Shown: positions 8,247 through 16,375 of the stretch, in pieces | How the letters are laid out: the number at the start of each line of letters is the position of its first letter | Numbering within the stretch: position 1 is the first letter of the stretch | Source: Flavobacteriales bacterium UBA7468 | GTDB taxonomy: Bacteria; Bacteroidota; Bacteroidia; Flavobacteriales_D; Crocinitomicaceae | Direction of reading: 5' to 3' | Assembly: GCA_002478565.1 (NCBI GenBank) | Contig: DLPC01000026.1 | Span: 186,001 to 250,000 of the forward strand | Length of the DNA: 64,000 nucleotides | Notes under the pieces: generated by a model | What the model was told of the DNA's origin: nothing | What the model saw: only the letters and a program-made list of their open reading frames with translations | The model's database searches: none | Translations under genes and position numbers: made by a program

Positions 8247-8818
8247 CGTTTTTCGATCAGTAAAAATTGTTCTTTTAAAAGTCGTTGCAAATTCATTTTT
8301 GCTTTTGCTAAATTGGATTTAGAGGTCCCTTCTGAAATGCCTAATATGTCGGCGATTTCTTTATGGGTATGTTCTTCAATGACATAAAGGTTGAAAACTG
8401 CTCTGTATGCCGGAGAAAGTTTTCCGATGGCCTCTATGGCAACCTGACCTTTGAGTTCTAGCAGTTCGTTGTATTCTGCCTCGACCATGGGGTCAGCACT
8501 GCCTGCAACAAAATCGTTGTCTTGGTCGCTGAGAAAAGGATTTTTTTTGGCTTTTCGAAGGTGATCAATCGCTGTATTGGTGACAATCCGGCGGATCCAG
8601 CCCTCCAAAGAACCCGTAAAATCAAAAAATTCCAATTTATCAAAGACCTTTAAAAATGAAATTTGAAGAATCTCTTGCGCGCTGTCGCGATCGCTGAGAT
8701 ACCGCATGCAAACTCCGAGCATTTTACCGTAGTAGGTTTGGAACAAACGCTCTTGTGCGCGTCGTTCACCCCTGAGGCAAGCCTCCACAATAGCCTTGAT
8801 TTCTTTTTGCTGCTCCAA
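8243..8818 (-). CDS. ECF-type RNA polymerase sigma factor
   Basis: 191 residues with sigma region 2 (YLSDRDSAQEILQISFLKVF, GSLEGWIRRIVTN, AIDHLRKAKKN) and region 4 with its helix-turn-helix (HTHKEIADILGISEGTSKSN). The start appears to be a TTG at 8818: an in-frame TGA lies six bases upstream of it and the first in-frame ATG is at residue 33, inside region 2. The gene heads the minus-strand array and overlaps its membrane partner by 4 bases. It should direct RNA polymerase to a small regulon when released from the partner; target genes and signal are unknown. Confidence 0.9.
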   Translation of the reverse strand: MEQQKEIKAIVEACLRGERRAQERLFQTYYGKMLGVCMRYLSDRDSAQEILQISFLKVFDKLEFFDFTGSLEGWIRRIVTNTAIDHLRKAKKNPFLSDQDNDFVAGSADPMVEAEYNELLELKGQVAIEAIGKLSPAYRAVFNLYVIEEHTHKEIADILGISEGTSKSNLAKAKMNLQRLLKEQFLLIEKR

Positions 8819-8930
8819 TTTTCAATGTCTAAGAAACGCAGTCAACTTAAAAGGGTTGCCTCTGCGCAAGTCGGTTTTTGAATTCCTGTCAAAAAAAGCT
8901 ATTTTTTCTTAACTAATGCGTAAATTCGTC

Positions 8931-8938
8931 ACGCCAAC
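8931..8938 (+). promoter_or_regulatory. Possible promoter -7 box of mdh
   Basis: TAAATTCG differs at one position from TAnnTTTG and lies about 30 bases before the mdh ATG. A T-rich stretch (8903-8910) is about 20 bases upstream, where a -33 element would be. The leader just before the ATG is A-rich, as usual in this phylum. Confidence 0.35.
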
Positions 8939-8968
8939 GCTTTTATCAATTTAAAAAAAAACAAGCAA

Positions 8969-9907
8969 ATGAAAGTAACTGTTGTAGGTGCAGGTAATGT
9001 GGGAGCAACCTGTGCTGATGTATTGGCTACCCGAGAAATCGCCAATGAAATTGTTTTATTAGATATCAAAGAAGGTTTTGCTGAAGGCAAGGCGCTCGAT
9101 ATCTGGCAGACAGCCCCAATCAATCTTTATGATTCACGCACTGTGGGTTCAACCAATGATTATTCGCGTACAGCAGATTCAGACGTTGTGGTCATTACTT
9201 CAGGTTTGCCGCGCAAGCCAGGTATGTCTCGTGACGACCTTATCGCTACCAATGCAGGTATCGTTAAGACCGTGACGGAAAACGTCGTGAAATACTCGCC
9301 TAATGCCATCATCATTGTAGTTTCCAATCCACTTGATGTCATGACATATTGCGCATACCTAAATGCAAACATGCCTTCTTCTCGTGTATTTGGAATGGCT
9401 GGAGTACTTGATACAGCGCGCTATCGTGCATTTTTAGCGGAAGAACTCAATGTATCTCCGAAAGATATTCAAGCAGTACTAATGGGCGGGCACGGTGATA
9501 CCATGGTGCCACTTCCACGTTATACAACTGTTGGTGGTATTCCAGTTACTGAGCTCATCGAAGAAGCTAAATTGAACGAAATCATTGAGCGCACTAAATT
9601 TGGTGGCGGTGAAATCGTTAAACTATTAGGTACATCAGCTTGGTATGCACCAGGAGCTGCAGCAGCTCAAATGGTTGAAGCAGTTATCCGCGATCAAAAG
9701 CGCATCTTCCCAGTTTGCGCATGGTTACAAGGTGAATACGGCTATTCAAACATCTATCTTGGCGTACCTGTAGTTCTCGGTAAGAACGGAATTGAAAAAA
9801 TCATCGAATTGCAACTCAATGATGCTGAAAAAGCCCTACTTGCAGACTCTGCAGAAGCAGTGAAAAGCGTAATGGATGTTTTAGACAACATGAATGCTAC
9901 TGCCTAA
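8969..9907 (+). CDS. mdh: Malate dehydrogenase (NAD, LDH-like type)
   Basis: 312 residues. It oxidises malate to oxaloacetate in the TCA cycle, in the cytosol. The Rossmann motif is GAGNVGAT (7-14). D32 at the end of the second strand indicates NAD over NADP. Substrate-binding arginines are R82 and R88 in the mobile loop (LPRKPGMSRDD) and R151. The catalytic Asp-His pair is D148 and H175 in MGGHGDTMVP. The arginine at position 82 rather than glutamine marks malate, not lactate, specificity. It is a single-gene unit, closed by a strong terminator at 9964-10004. Confidence 0.97.
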   Translation: MKVTVVGAGNVGATCADVLATREIANEIVLLDIKEGFAEGKALDIWQTAPINLYDSRTVGSTNDYSRTADSDVVVITSGLPRKPGMSRDDLIATNAGIVKTVTENVVKYSPNAIIIVVSNPLDVMTYCAYLNANMPSSRVFGMAGVLDTARYRAFLAEELNVSPKDIQAVLMGGHGDTMVPLPRYTTVGGIPVTELIEEAKLNEIIERTKFGGGEIVKLLGTSAWYAPGAAAAQMVEAVIRDQKRIFPVCAWLQGEYGYSNIYLGVPVVLGKNGIEKIIELQLNDAEKALLADSAEAVKSVMDVLDNMNATA

Positions 9908-9963
9908 TTCAATTCAAAATCTGAAGGTTTAATTGTAAACGTTTAAGATACATATTGATTCAT

Positions 9964-10004
9964 AAAAAAAAAGAGAGGGTCGCGCAGCGACCCTCTCTTT
10001 TTTT
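9964..10004. terminator. Bidirectional intrinsic terminator
   Basis: Perfect 11-bp stem GAGAGGGTCGC / GCGACCCTCTC (9973-9983 and 9987-9997) with a GCA loop, flanked by nine A on the left and seven T on the right. It can stop transcription from both strands, fitting its place between the convergent mdh and beta-helix lipoprotein genes. Confidence 0.93.
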
Positions 10005-10044
10005 GCTTGATGCTCAAGCTTTTATAATTGTAATTTGACGAATC

Positions 10045-11454
10045 CTATTGAATTTCATACGCCCCGATATCTGGCGGATTACCTCGGCCATTGCCTAAAA
10101 TATCGTTAAACACGCTTGAGGTAATGCCGTTATTACTTAAAAAAGAATTGTTAGCAAAAGTAAAATTGCGTTCACTTGGATTGTTAAAAGCGCTGGCTTT
10201 ATTCCAAAATACCTGGGCGCCATAAAATGAATCTGTGTAGACTTTTTCAGATTTAATCAATGTGTAGGAGAAGTCAAAATTGAGCACCACCCCGGTCATT
10301 TGGATGGTATCTATGGCCAATTCCGTTTTGAGGTTGCCATCGAGTACACAGTTCTTCAAAACGCCTTCCTCAATGCTTGAGACATAGGTCTCTTCAAGTT
10401 GGTAATTGGTGAAGTAGTTACTGATACCTACTGCGGGGTTAGTGGAGGCGCCATAGCCTAACAAATTACAATGATTGAAGTTAAACGATCCGCCTTGTAA
10501 AACCAATAAGGCGTGTGTCCCATTCTGAGAAATGACACAATTTTCTGCTTTCACTTTTGCACCTGCATAGATGAAAACACCATAGCGCGCTTGGTTGTAA
10601 ATTTGGGTGTTGCTGAGTTGTAAGGTATAGCCTGTATTAGAGGGGTCTTCGCTAAATAAATGCACGCCACTGGTACCATTTTTCAGGATGGCATAATCAA
10701 TACTAGAAGGGAGTGCTTCGTGGAGGTAGATGCCATAAAATTGGCCGCTCACATCTTGGTAATCTTGTTCGAGACGGTCTCCTTGAAAAACCACTTCGTT
10801 GCCTAACTGACCTTCAATTTGAAGTTTTCCCTTGTACACATAGAGCAGCGCGTTTTTGTGTAAATAGACTTTCGTGCCAGCTTGTATGGTGAGTGTTTTG
10901 GATGAGTCAACGATTGCTGCACCGTAAATTACATGTGGTTTATCGTTAGGCCAAGTGCCTTCGTTGAAGTCAAATAGTTGCGCTTGGAAATTGGAATAAT
11001 GAAAGTAGGCATCTTGCCCCCATGCAGCAAGTTTTACAAATTGATCTTTTCCATTGGTGCGAAAACGGATAGAATCTTCAATGATAAGGGGTTGATTGGC
11101 GCCATTAGAATTAAGCGTAACCTCTACAAAAATAAAGAGGGAATCTTTGGCTTCAAGAATGATGTCTTGGTGAAGATCAGCAGGGACGCCATCCACGTTG
11201 ATGCGGTAAACCGATTGCGCACCTCCCATGAGTTCGATGGCATCAATTTGCAGGCTTTTTTTGTCGTTGTTGTAGATTTTAAAAGCTTTTGTAGTAGAGC
11301 CAACAGTAGTAAAAACTGTGTCGAAAACCAATGTGTCTGTGGAGAAATCCAGGTGTGCTTTGGAAAGCAAAACTTGTTTGTTGCAAGAACTCAGGCTTCC
11401 CCAAAAGAAAAAACCAAGCAGCACAATACAAAAAGAAATCAGACGCATGGACAT
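10045..11454 (-). CDS. Secreted lipoprotein with right-handed beta-helix region
   Basis: 469 residues. The N-terminus is a lipoprotein signal (hydrophobic core, then SLSSCNKQ), so the mature protein is lipid-anchored. Residues about 30-150 look like a beta-sandwich of the choice-of-anchor/HYDIN type (DTVFTTVGSTTKAFKIYN). Residues about 165-460 contain short strand repeats with N, G and hydrophobic ladders (GIYLHEALPSSIDYAILKNG, YGVFIYAGAKVKAENCVIS, FNFNHCNLLGYG) typical of parallel beta-helix proteins. It ends in PPDIGAYEIQ, a terminus often seen in such proteins. Function unknown; surface polysaccharide or matrix binding is only a guess. Confidence 0.75.
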   Translation of the reverse strand: MSMRLISFCIVLLGFFFWGSLSSCNKQVLLSKAHLDFSTDTLVFDTVFTTVGSTTKAFKIYNNDKKSLQIDAIELMGGAQSVYRINVDGVPADLHQDIILEAKDSLFIFVEVTLNSNGANQPLIIEDSIRFRTNGKDQFVKLAAWGQDAYFHYSNFQAQLFDFNEGTWPNDKPHVIYGAAIVDSSKTLTIQAGTKVYLHKNALLYVYKGKLQIEGQLGNEVVFQGDRLEQDYQDVSGQFYGIYLHEALPSSIDYAILKNGTSGVHLFSEDPSNTGYTLQLSNTQIYNQARYGVFIYAGAKVKAENCVISQNGTHALLVLQGGSFNFNHCNLLGYGASTNPAVGISNYFTNYQLEETYVSSIEEGVLKNCVLDGNLKTELAIDTIQMTGVVLNFDFSYTLIKSEKVYTDSFYGAQVFWNKASAFNNPSERNFTFANNSFLSNNGITSSVFNDILGNGRGNPPDIGAYEIQ

Positions 11455-11485
11455 ACAACGAACAAAGCTAAAGAATATTGGGGTT

Positions 11486-12007
11486 TTAGGTCAGTTTCAA
11501 TAAAAAATGTTGTTTAGCTTGCTGGGGCCGCCTACTCAAAAGGCCAAAATACCAGGCATCAGCGCTGAAATGAAAGTTCGGATGATCACATAGCGCTTTC
11601 CAATCAGCTTTGTTATATCTTAGCATAGAAGCCGGCACTACAATGATGCTTTCCGGGTGCAAGTCCAAAAGAGCTAGGATATTTAAAACTTCTTTTCCCT
11701 CCTTTTCATCAATCTGAATGAGTTGTTTTTTTTGGTCTGAGAGGAGCTGTTTTTCTGTTTGATAATTGATCAATTCAAAGTCTGGCAAAGCACTCAGCAG
11801 TTTTTCAAGAAATAAACTAGTTTTTCCTTGAGGCCCGCCTCTATTTTCAAGGTTTTTAAAGTCAACTTTTTTGCGTCGAACACGATCTACCAAAAAGTAG
11901 GCAAATGGCGAATGGGTGCCGTGGCGGCCTTTGGCCTTCCAAATAAAAGCAGTAAATTCGAACCAGTAAAACACCGTACAAAGAAACAAAAAAGAAGCCA
12001 ATTTCAT
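11486..12007 (-). CDS. Small protein related to Bacteroidota RHGTHSPF methyltransferases
   Basis: 173 residues. The N-terminus is hydrophobic (FLFLCTVFYWFEFTAFIW), followed by KGRHGTHSPFAYFLVDRV. This RHGTHSPF motif is characteristic of a Bacteroidota family annotated as SAM-dependent methyltransferases, whose members are usually longer. The later part (IIVVPASMLRYNKADWKALC and FSADAWYFGLL) matches the end of that family. No clear glycine-rich SAM-binding loop is present, so this is a shortened or degenerate member and may not be an enzyme. The ATG at 12007 lies in a CATG that also supplies the start of the divergent DUF4301 gene. Confidence 0.55.
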   Translation of the reverse strand: MKLASFLFLCTVFYWFEFTAFIWKAKGRHGTHSPFAYFLVDRVRRKKVDFKNLENRGGPQGKTSLFLEKLLSALPDFELINYQTEKQLLSDQKKQLIQIDEKEGKEVLNILALLDLHPESIIVVPASMLRYNKADWKALCDHPNFHFSADAWYFGLLSRRPQQAKQHFLLKLT

Positions 12008-13409
12008 GGATCCTCAGCAAGCCATCCAGCAACAACTCGATGTCGTTCAAAACGGAACAGCTCCATTGAACGTACTCGCTGCCTGTAGGGTGGGTGATGG
12101 TATTCTGACATTTACTGATGAACAAAAAGAACAGTACCGCCAATTAGCCAAAGCACAAGCTCCAGCAATTACTTATTTTGTACCGGCATCAGGATCTGGT
12201 TCCAGAATGTTTGAATTTTTAATGGAATTCATTCAATTTCCCAATCCTGAAAATTCTCAAAAAGCAGCGCGTTTTTTTAGCCGACTTTCTGAGTTTGCTT
12301 TATTTAGAAAACTACCCAATGAACTCAAGCACGCCTATTTTAATGGCTCACTTCAACTTGAAACGCTCATTGATCATTTACTCGGAGAATCCGGATTAAA
12401 CTACGGAAAAACGCCCAAAGGCTTGATACCATTTCATACCCACGAGCCGTTTGTTTTTAATCCTTTCCAAGAGCATATTGTTCAAGCTTCTCATTTACCC
12501 TTGAGTGCTTGTCACTTTCATTTTACCATTCAACGAGAATTTGAAAAGGACTTTTCTCTTGCCATTCAAGATTTGGAAGCATTGACCCTACAAAAATATG
12601 CAGTGAGTTATTCTACCCAAGATTCGGCGACTGATGCTTACGTTTTTAAATCTGATGGTAGTTTATTATTAGATCGAGACGGGAATGCCGTTCGAAGACC
12701 CGCTGGGCATGGTACCTTGTTGAGTAACCTTCAAGCTCTGCAGGCACCATATATTCTTGTTAAAAATATCGACAACGTCCAACACTATACACTACAAGAA
12801 GATAGCAACCAGAATTGGTTATTTTTATTAGGTCTACAACTTCAAATTCGTAAAGATTTAAAAGCTTTTATGGTTCATCATGATTTTGAAGGACTTTGTC
12901 GCTGGAATGACACAATGGGCCTCTTTGATCCAAAAATACTTACAGAATCAAAAGAGCTAGATTGGCACGAGTTACTCAATAGACCTTTAAGAGTTTGTGG
13001 CATGGTGCGCAACGATGGTCAGCCTGGTGGTGGCCCATTTTTTATTTTGAAAGATGGTTTCAAGTCCAAACAAATTATTGAAAAATCACAACTCATTCAT
13101 TTGCCCAACGCCAGCCAACTATTACTGCAAAGTACGCATTTCAATCCTGTACTGATGGTGCTGAGTCCTTGTGATTTAAATGGTGTAGCACATGATTTGC
13201 AGCAGTTTCAAGATGCAGCAGCATGTTTCGTGGTCGAAAAAAATCACGAAGGTCAGCAAGTGAAATTTGTAGAACAACCTGGTCTTTGGAACGGAGCAAT
13301 GGCCAATTGGAATACACTTTTTGTAGAATTGCCTTCGCACGTCTTTTCTCCGGTAAAATCTGTCATTGACCTATTAGAAAATGCGCATCTGGCAAACAAA
13401 GCCGACTAG
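12006..13409 (+). CDS. DUF4301 family protein, nucleotidyltransferase-like
   Basis: 467 residues matching the DUF4301 family of Bacteroidota from memory. Residues about 55-72 read FVPASGSGSRMFEFL, like the GxGxR loop of nucleotide-sugar pyrophosphorylases. Further family stretches are GHGTLLSNLQ, YILVKNIDNVQ and VCGMVRNDGQPGGGPFF. It may transfer a nucleotide to a sugar phosphate, but activity has not been shown to my knowledge. The ATG at 12006 overlaps the start codon of the opposite-strand gene, so its promoter must lie inside that gene. No alternative ATG exists before residue ~60. Confidence 0.8.
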   Translation: MDPQQAIQQQLDVVQNGTAPLNVLAACRVGDGILTFTDEQKEQYRQLAKAQAPAITYFVPASGSGSRMFEFLMEFIQFPNPENSQKAARFFSRLSEFALFRKLPNELKHAYFNGSLQLETLIDHLLGESGLNYGKTPKGLIPFHTHEPFVFNPFQEHIVQASHLPLSACHFHFTIQREFEKDFSLAIQDLEALTLQKYAVSYSTQDSATDAYVFKSDGSLLLDRDGNAVRRPAGHGTLLSNLQALQAPYILVKNIDNVQHYTLQEDSNQNWLFLLGLQLQIRKDLKAFMVHHDFEGLCRWNDTMGLFDPKILTESKELDWHELLNRPLRVCGMVRNDGQPGGGPFFILKDGFKSKQIIEKSQLIHLPNASQLLLQSTHFNPVLMVLSPCDLNGVAHDLQQFQDAAACFVVEKNHEGQQVKFVEQPGLWNGAMANWNTLFVELPSHVFSPVKSVIDLLENAHLANKAD

Positions 13410-13416
13410 AATTGGT

Positions 13417-13424
13417 TACTTTTG
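13417..13424 (+). promoter_or_regulatory. Promoter -7 box of the NifU-family gene
   Basis: TACTTTTG is an exact TAnnTTTG match, 18 bases before the ATG at 13443. It lies within a short inverted repeat GTTAC-TTTT-GTAAC (13415-13428). The -33 element is not obvious. Confidence 0.45.
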
Positions 13425-13442
13425 TAACTAAAATAAGATGGC

Positions 13443-14063
13443 ATGATTCCAGTTACCGTTTACAGCGAAATGACCCCCAACCCGAACACCATGAAATTCG
13501 TGGCTAATAAGTATTTGTTGCCTACAGGTGCGTCGGTAGAATTTGATACAAAAATGAGCGCAAAAGGTTATTCGCCTCTGGCTGAAGCGCTTTTTGACTT
13601 TCCTTTTGTTGCTAAAGTATTTGTCGCTTCCAATTTTGTTACTGTTGCTAAAACAGACAACGTTCCCTGGGATTTCATCACAATGGAACTCCGTGAGTTC
13701 ATCCGCGAATGGATTGCCTTTGGAAAAGAGGTGCTTATCGCTATGCCAAGCCAAATTCAGCTAGACCCAGAACAAGATACAACTGAGAATGCAAGCCCAA
13801 GCCCACAGGCCCTGCCAAAATTTGAGGCATCGGAGCTCGATGATGCTATTGCCGACCTTCTCGATCAATATGTGCGCCCGGCTGTCGCCAATGACGGTGG
13901 TGCTATTGATTTTCTTGGATTTGAAGACGGAAAAGTGACAGTCTTGCTCAAAGGCTCTTGTGCCGGTTGTCCATCTTCCACCGCAACGCTCAAAGGAGGA
14001 ATAGAAAATTTATTGAAGCAACATTTGCCTGAGGTCAAAGAAGTTGTTGCTTTTAACGGCTAA
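13443..14063 (+). CDS. NifU/Nfu family iron-sulfur cluster scaffold
   Basis: 206 residues in two domains. Residues 1-95 are the Nfu N-terminal domain (SEMTPNPNTMKFVAN). After an acidic, Pro-rich linker, residues about 125-206 are the NifU-like C-terminal domain (QYVRPAVANDGGAIDFLGF) with the cluster-binding CAGCPSS, a CxxC pair. Nfu proteins accept Fe-S clusters from the assembly machinery and pass them to apoproteins in the cytosol. The gene appears to be its own unit between DUF4301 and recQ; no isc or suf genes lie nearby. Confidence 0.93.
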   Translation: MIPVTVYSEMTPNPNTMKFVANKYLLPTGASVEFDTKMSAKGYSPLAEALFDFPFVAKVFVASNFVTVAKTDNVPWDFITMELREFIREWIAFGKEVLIAMPSQIQLDPEQDTTENASPSPQALPKFEASELDDAIADLLDQYVRPAVANDGGAIDFLGFEDGKVTVLLKGSCAGCPSSTATLKGGIENLLKQHLPEVKEVVAFNG

Positions 14064-14118
14064 TTTTTAACATTCATGTAAGCTAGTTGTGAAATTAGCC
14101 TTATATTTAAATGAACAA

Positions 14119-14140
14119 CTGTAACCCGCCGTTGTTACAG
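14119..14140. promoter_or_regulatory. Candidate operator at the recQ promoter
   Basis: Perfect 7-bp inverted repeat CTGTAAC (14119-14125) and GTTACAG (14134-14140) with an 8-base spacer, ending 10 bases before the recQ ATG. It follows a TAnnTTTG-like box TATATTTA (14102-14109, one mismatch), so it would cover the transcription start and leader. No T-run follows, arguing against a terminator. Which protein binds is unknown; a damage-response repressor is a speculation based on the CTGT/ACAG ends. Confidence 0.4.
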
Positions 14141-14150
14141 CATCATAATT

Positions 14151-16346
14151 ATGTCCGTTACCGAACAAACATACGACCTCAAAGGCGCGCTACGCCAGCA
14201 TTTTGGCTTTGATCATTTCAAAGGTTCTCAGCAAGAAATCATCGATAACATTCTAGCTGGCCGAAACACCTTCGTGATCATGCCAACAGGAGGGGGTAAA
14301 TCCATGTGTTATCAGTTGCCATCTCTGATTTTACCCGGTACTTCTATCATTGTTTCGCCACTCATCGCCCTCATGAAAAACCAAGTTGATGCCATACGTG
14401 GTGTCAGTGAAACAGGGCATATCGCACACTTTCTCAACTCCTCATTGAGCAAATCCGAAATTCAGAAAGTCAAAGAAGATGTGCTCTCTGGGCGGACCAA
14501 AATGCTCTATGTTGCGCCAGAATCACTCACAAAGCAAGAAAACATTGATTTTTTGGCGGCTGTCCCAATCTCATTTTTTGCTATTGATGAGGCACACTGT
14601 ATTTCAGAGTGGGGCCATGACTTCAGGCCAGAATACCGCCGACTTCGTGAAATTTTTGAAAAAATTTCAAAAGTCCCAATCATCGCACTTACAGCAACTG
14701 CAACACCAAAGGTTCAGTACGATATCCAAAAGAATTTAAATATGCTCGATGCGGACGTATTTAAATCATCTTTCAATCGAGACAACCTCTATTACGAAAT
14801 AAGACCTAAACGCGAAGTCGAAAAACAAATCATTCGTTACATCAAACAACGCGAAGGTCAAAGCGGCATCATCTACTGTCTCAGCCGTAAAAAGGTAGAA
14901 GAAATCGCCGAACTCTTACAAGTCAATGGCATTTCAGCTATTCCGTATCATGCAGGCCTAGATGCAACTACCAGGGCCAAACACCAAGATGCTTTTCTGA
15001 TGGAAGAAGTGGACGTCGTGGTGGCAACCATTGCTTTTGGTATGGGCATTGATAAGCCAGATGTGCGTTACGTCATTCACCATGACATTCCAAAGTCTAT
15101 TGAAAGTTATTATCAGGAAACGGGAAGGGCAGGTCGCGATGGTGGCGTTGGTGAATGTGTAGCCTTTTACAGCTACAAAGACATCGAAAAACTCGATAAA
15201 TTTTTACAAGGCAAGGCCATCACTGAACAAGAAATTGGCCGTCAATTATTACACGAAATTGTTTCTTACGCAGAAACTTCTGTTTGTCGAAGGAAATTTA
15301 TTTTGCATTATTTCGGGGAAGAATTCAACGAGCAAAATTGCAACGAACAATGTGACAACTGTCGCCATCCGCAAGAAAAAATGCAAGGCGAGGCCTATCT
15401 CAAATTATTGCTTGACGCTGTCGCCAACCTAGAAGAAACTCAAAAAGCCAAGCACTATTGCGCCTTTTTATCAGGGCATCTCAACGCCGATATCAAAGCT
15501 TACAAACACGACCAACTCCCACTTTTTGGTTCAGGCAAGGACCAAGACGAGCATTTTTGGAATGCGGTCATACGTCAAGCCGTTGTGAATGGTTTTCTAT
15601 ACAAAGATGTCGAGACTTTCGGTACGCTCAAGCTATCAGAGAAAGGAAAAGCCTTTAGAAAGCAACCAGTTCCTTTCCAAATATTCAAACAACACGATTT
15701 CTCAAACACCGACGACGACGACGCCATTATTGCAGTCAATCAAAAAGGGGCAGCACTTGATGAGTTACTTTATAGTCAATTACTCGATTTAAGAAAATCA
15801 GTTGCCAAGCAAGCAAGTGTACCGCCATTTGTTGTTTTTCAAGAACCTTCCCTGCGCGATATGTGCGTGCAATATCCCATCACGATGCAAGAACTGACTG
15901 CCATTCAGGGTGTTGGTGTGGGCAAAGCACAGCGCTATGGCCAAGCTTTTCTTGACCTCATAGCCGCTCATGTCGAGGCTCAACAAATTGAAAGACCCCT
16001 CGACTTCGTTGTCAAATCCTTGATCAACAAATCGGGTGCAAAGGTTCAACTCATACAAAATATTGACCGCAAACTTCCGTTAGAAGATATTGCTAAATCG
16101 CAAGGTAAATCATTGAACGAACTCATTGAAGAACTTGAAACAGTAGTTAATTCTGGTACCAAGCTCAATATTGCTTATTATCTCGATGAGGTGCTCGACT
16201 CCGATAACCAGGAAGAAATCATCGATTACTTTCTAGAGGCGGAATCAGATGATTTGCTTGCGGCATACCATGAATTTGATGGCTGTTATTCCGAAGAAGA
16301 ACTGCGTTTGGTTCGCATTCGTTTTTTATCTGAGTACGGAAACTAA
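14151..16346 (+). CDS. recQ: ATP-dependent DNA helicase RecQ
   Basis: 731 residues. It unwinds DNA 3' to 5' in recombination and fork repair. Walker A is MPTGGGKSM with K50; the DEAH box is FFAIDEAHCISEWGHDF; helicase motif VI is QETGRAGRDG. The RecQ C-terminal zinc ligands are seen as C-RRKFILHYFGE, then C-NEQCDNC. The HRDC domain is about residues 520-600 (LRDMCVQYPITMQELTAIQG). A further ~125-residue tail follows HRDC and makes it longer than the E. coli enzyme (about 610), as in other Bacteroidota RecQ. It is preceded by a conspicuous inverted repeat. Confidence 0.97.
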   Translation: MSVTEQTYDLKGALRQHFGFDHFKGSQQEIIDNILAGRNTFVIMPTGGGKSMCYQLPSLILPGTSIIVSPLIALMKNQVDAIRGVSETGHIAHFLNSSLSKSEIQKVKEDVLSGRTKMLYVAPESLTKQENIDFLAAVPISFFAIDEAHCISEWGHDFRPEYRRLREIFEKISKVPIIALTATATPKVQYDIQKNLNMLDADVFKSSFNRDNLYYEIRPKREVEKQIIRYIKQREGQSGIIYCLSRKKVEEIAELLQVNGISAIPYHAGLDATTRAKHQDAFLMEEVDVVVATIAFGMGIDKPDVRYVIHHDIPKSIESYYQETGRAGRDGGVGECVAFYSYKDIEKLDKFLQGKAITEQEIGRQLLHEIVSYAETSVCRRKFILHYFGEEFNEQNCNEQCDNCRHPQEKMQGEAYLKLLLDAVANLEETQKAKHYCAFLSGHLNADIKAYKHDQLPLFGSGKDQDEHFWNAVIRQAVVNGFLYKDVETFGTLKLSEKGKAFRKQPVPFQIFKQHDFSNTDDDDAIIAVNQKGAALDELLYSQLLDLRKSVAKQASVPPFVVFQEPSLRDMCVQYPITMQELTAIQGVGVGKAQRYGQAFLDLIAAHVEAQQIERPLDFVVKSLINKSGAKVQLIQNIDRKLPLEDIAKSQGKSLNELIEELETVVNSGTKLNIAYYLDEVLDSDNQEEIIDYFLEAESDDLLAAYHEFDGCYSEEELRLVRIRFLSEYGN

Positions 16347-16375
16347 ACTAGTCTTTAACAGTAACCAGCTTTGTT

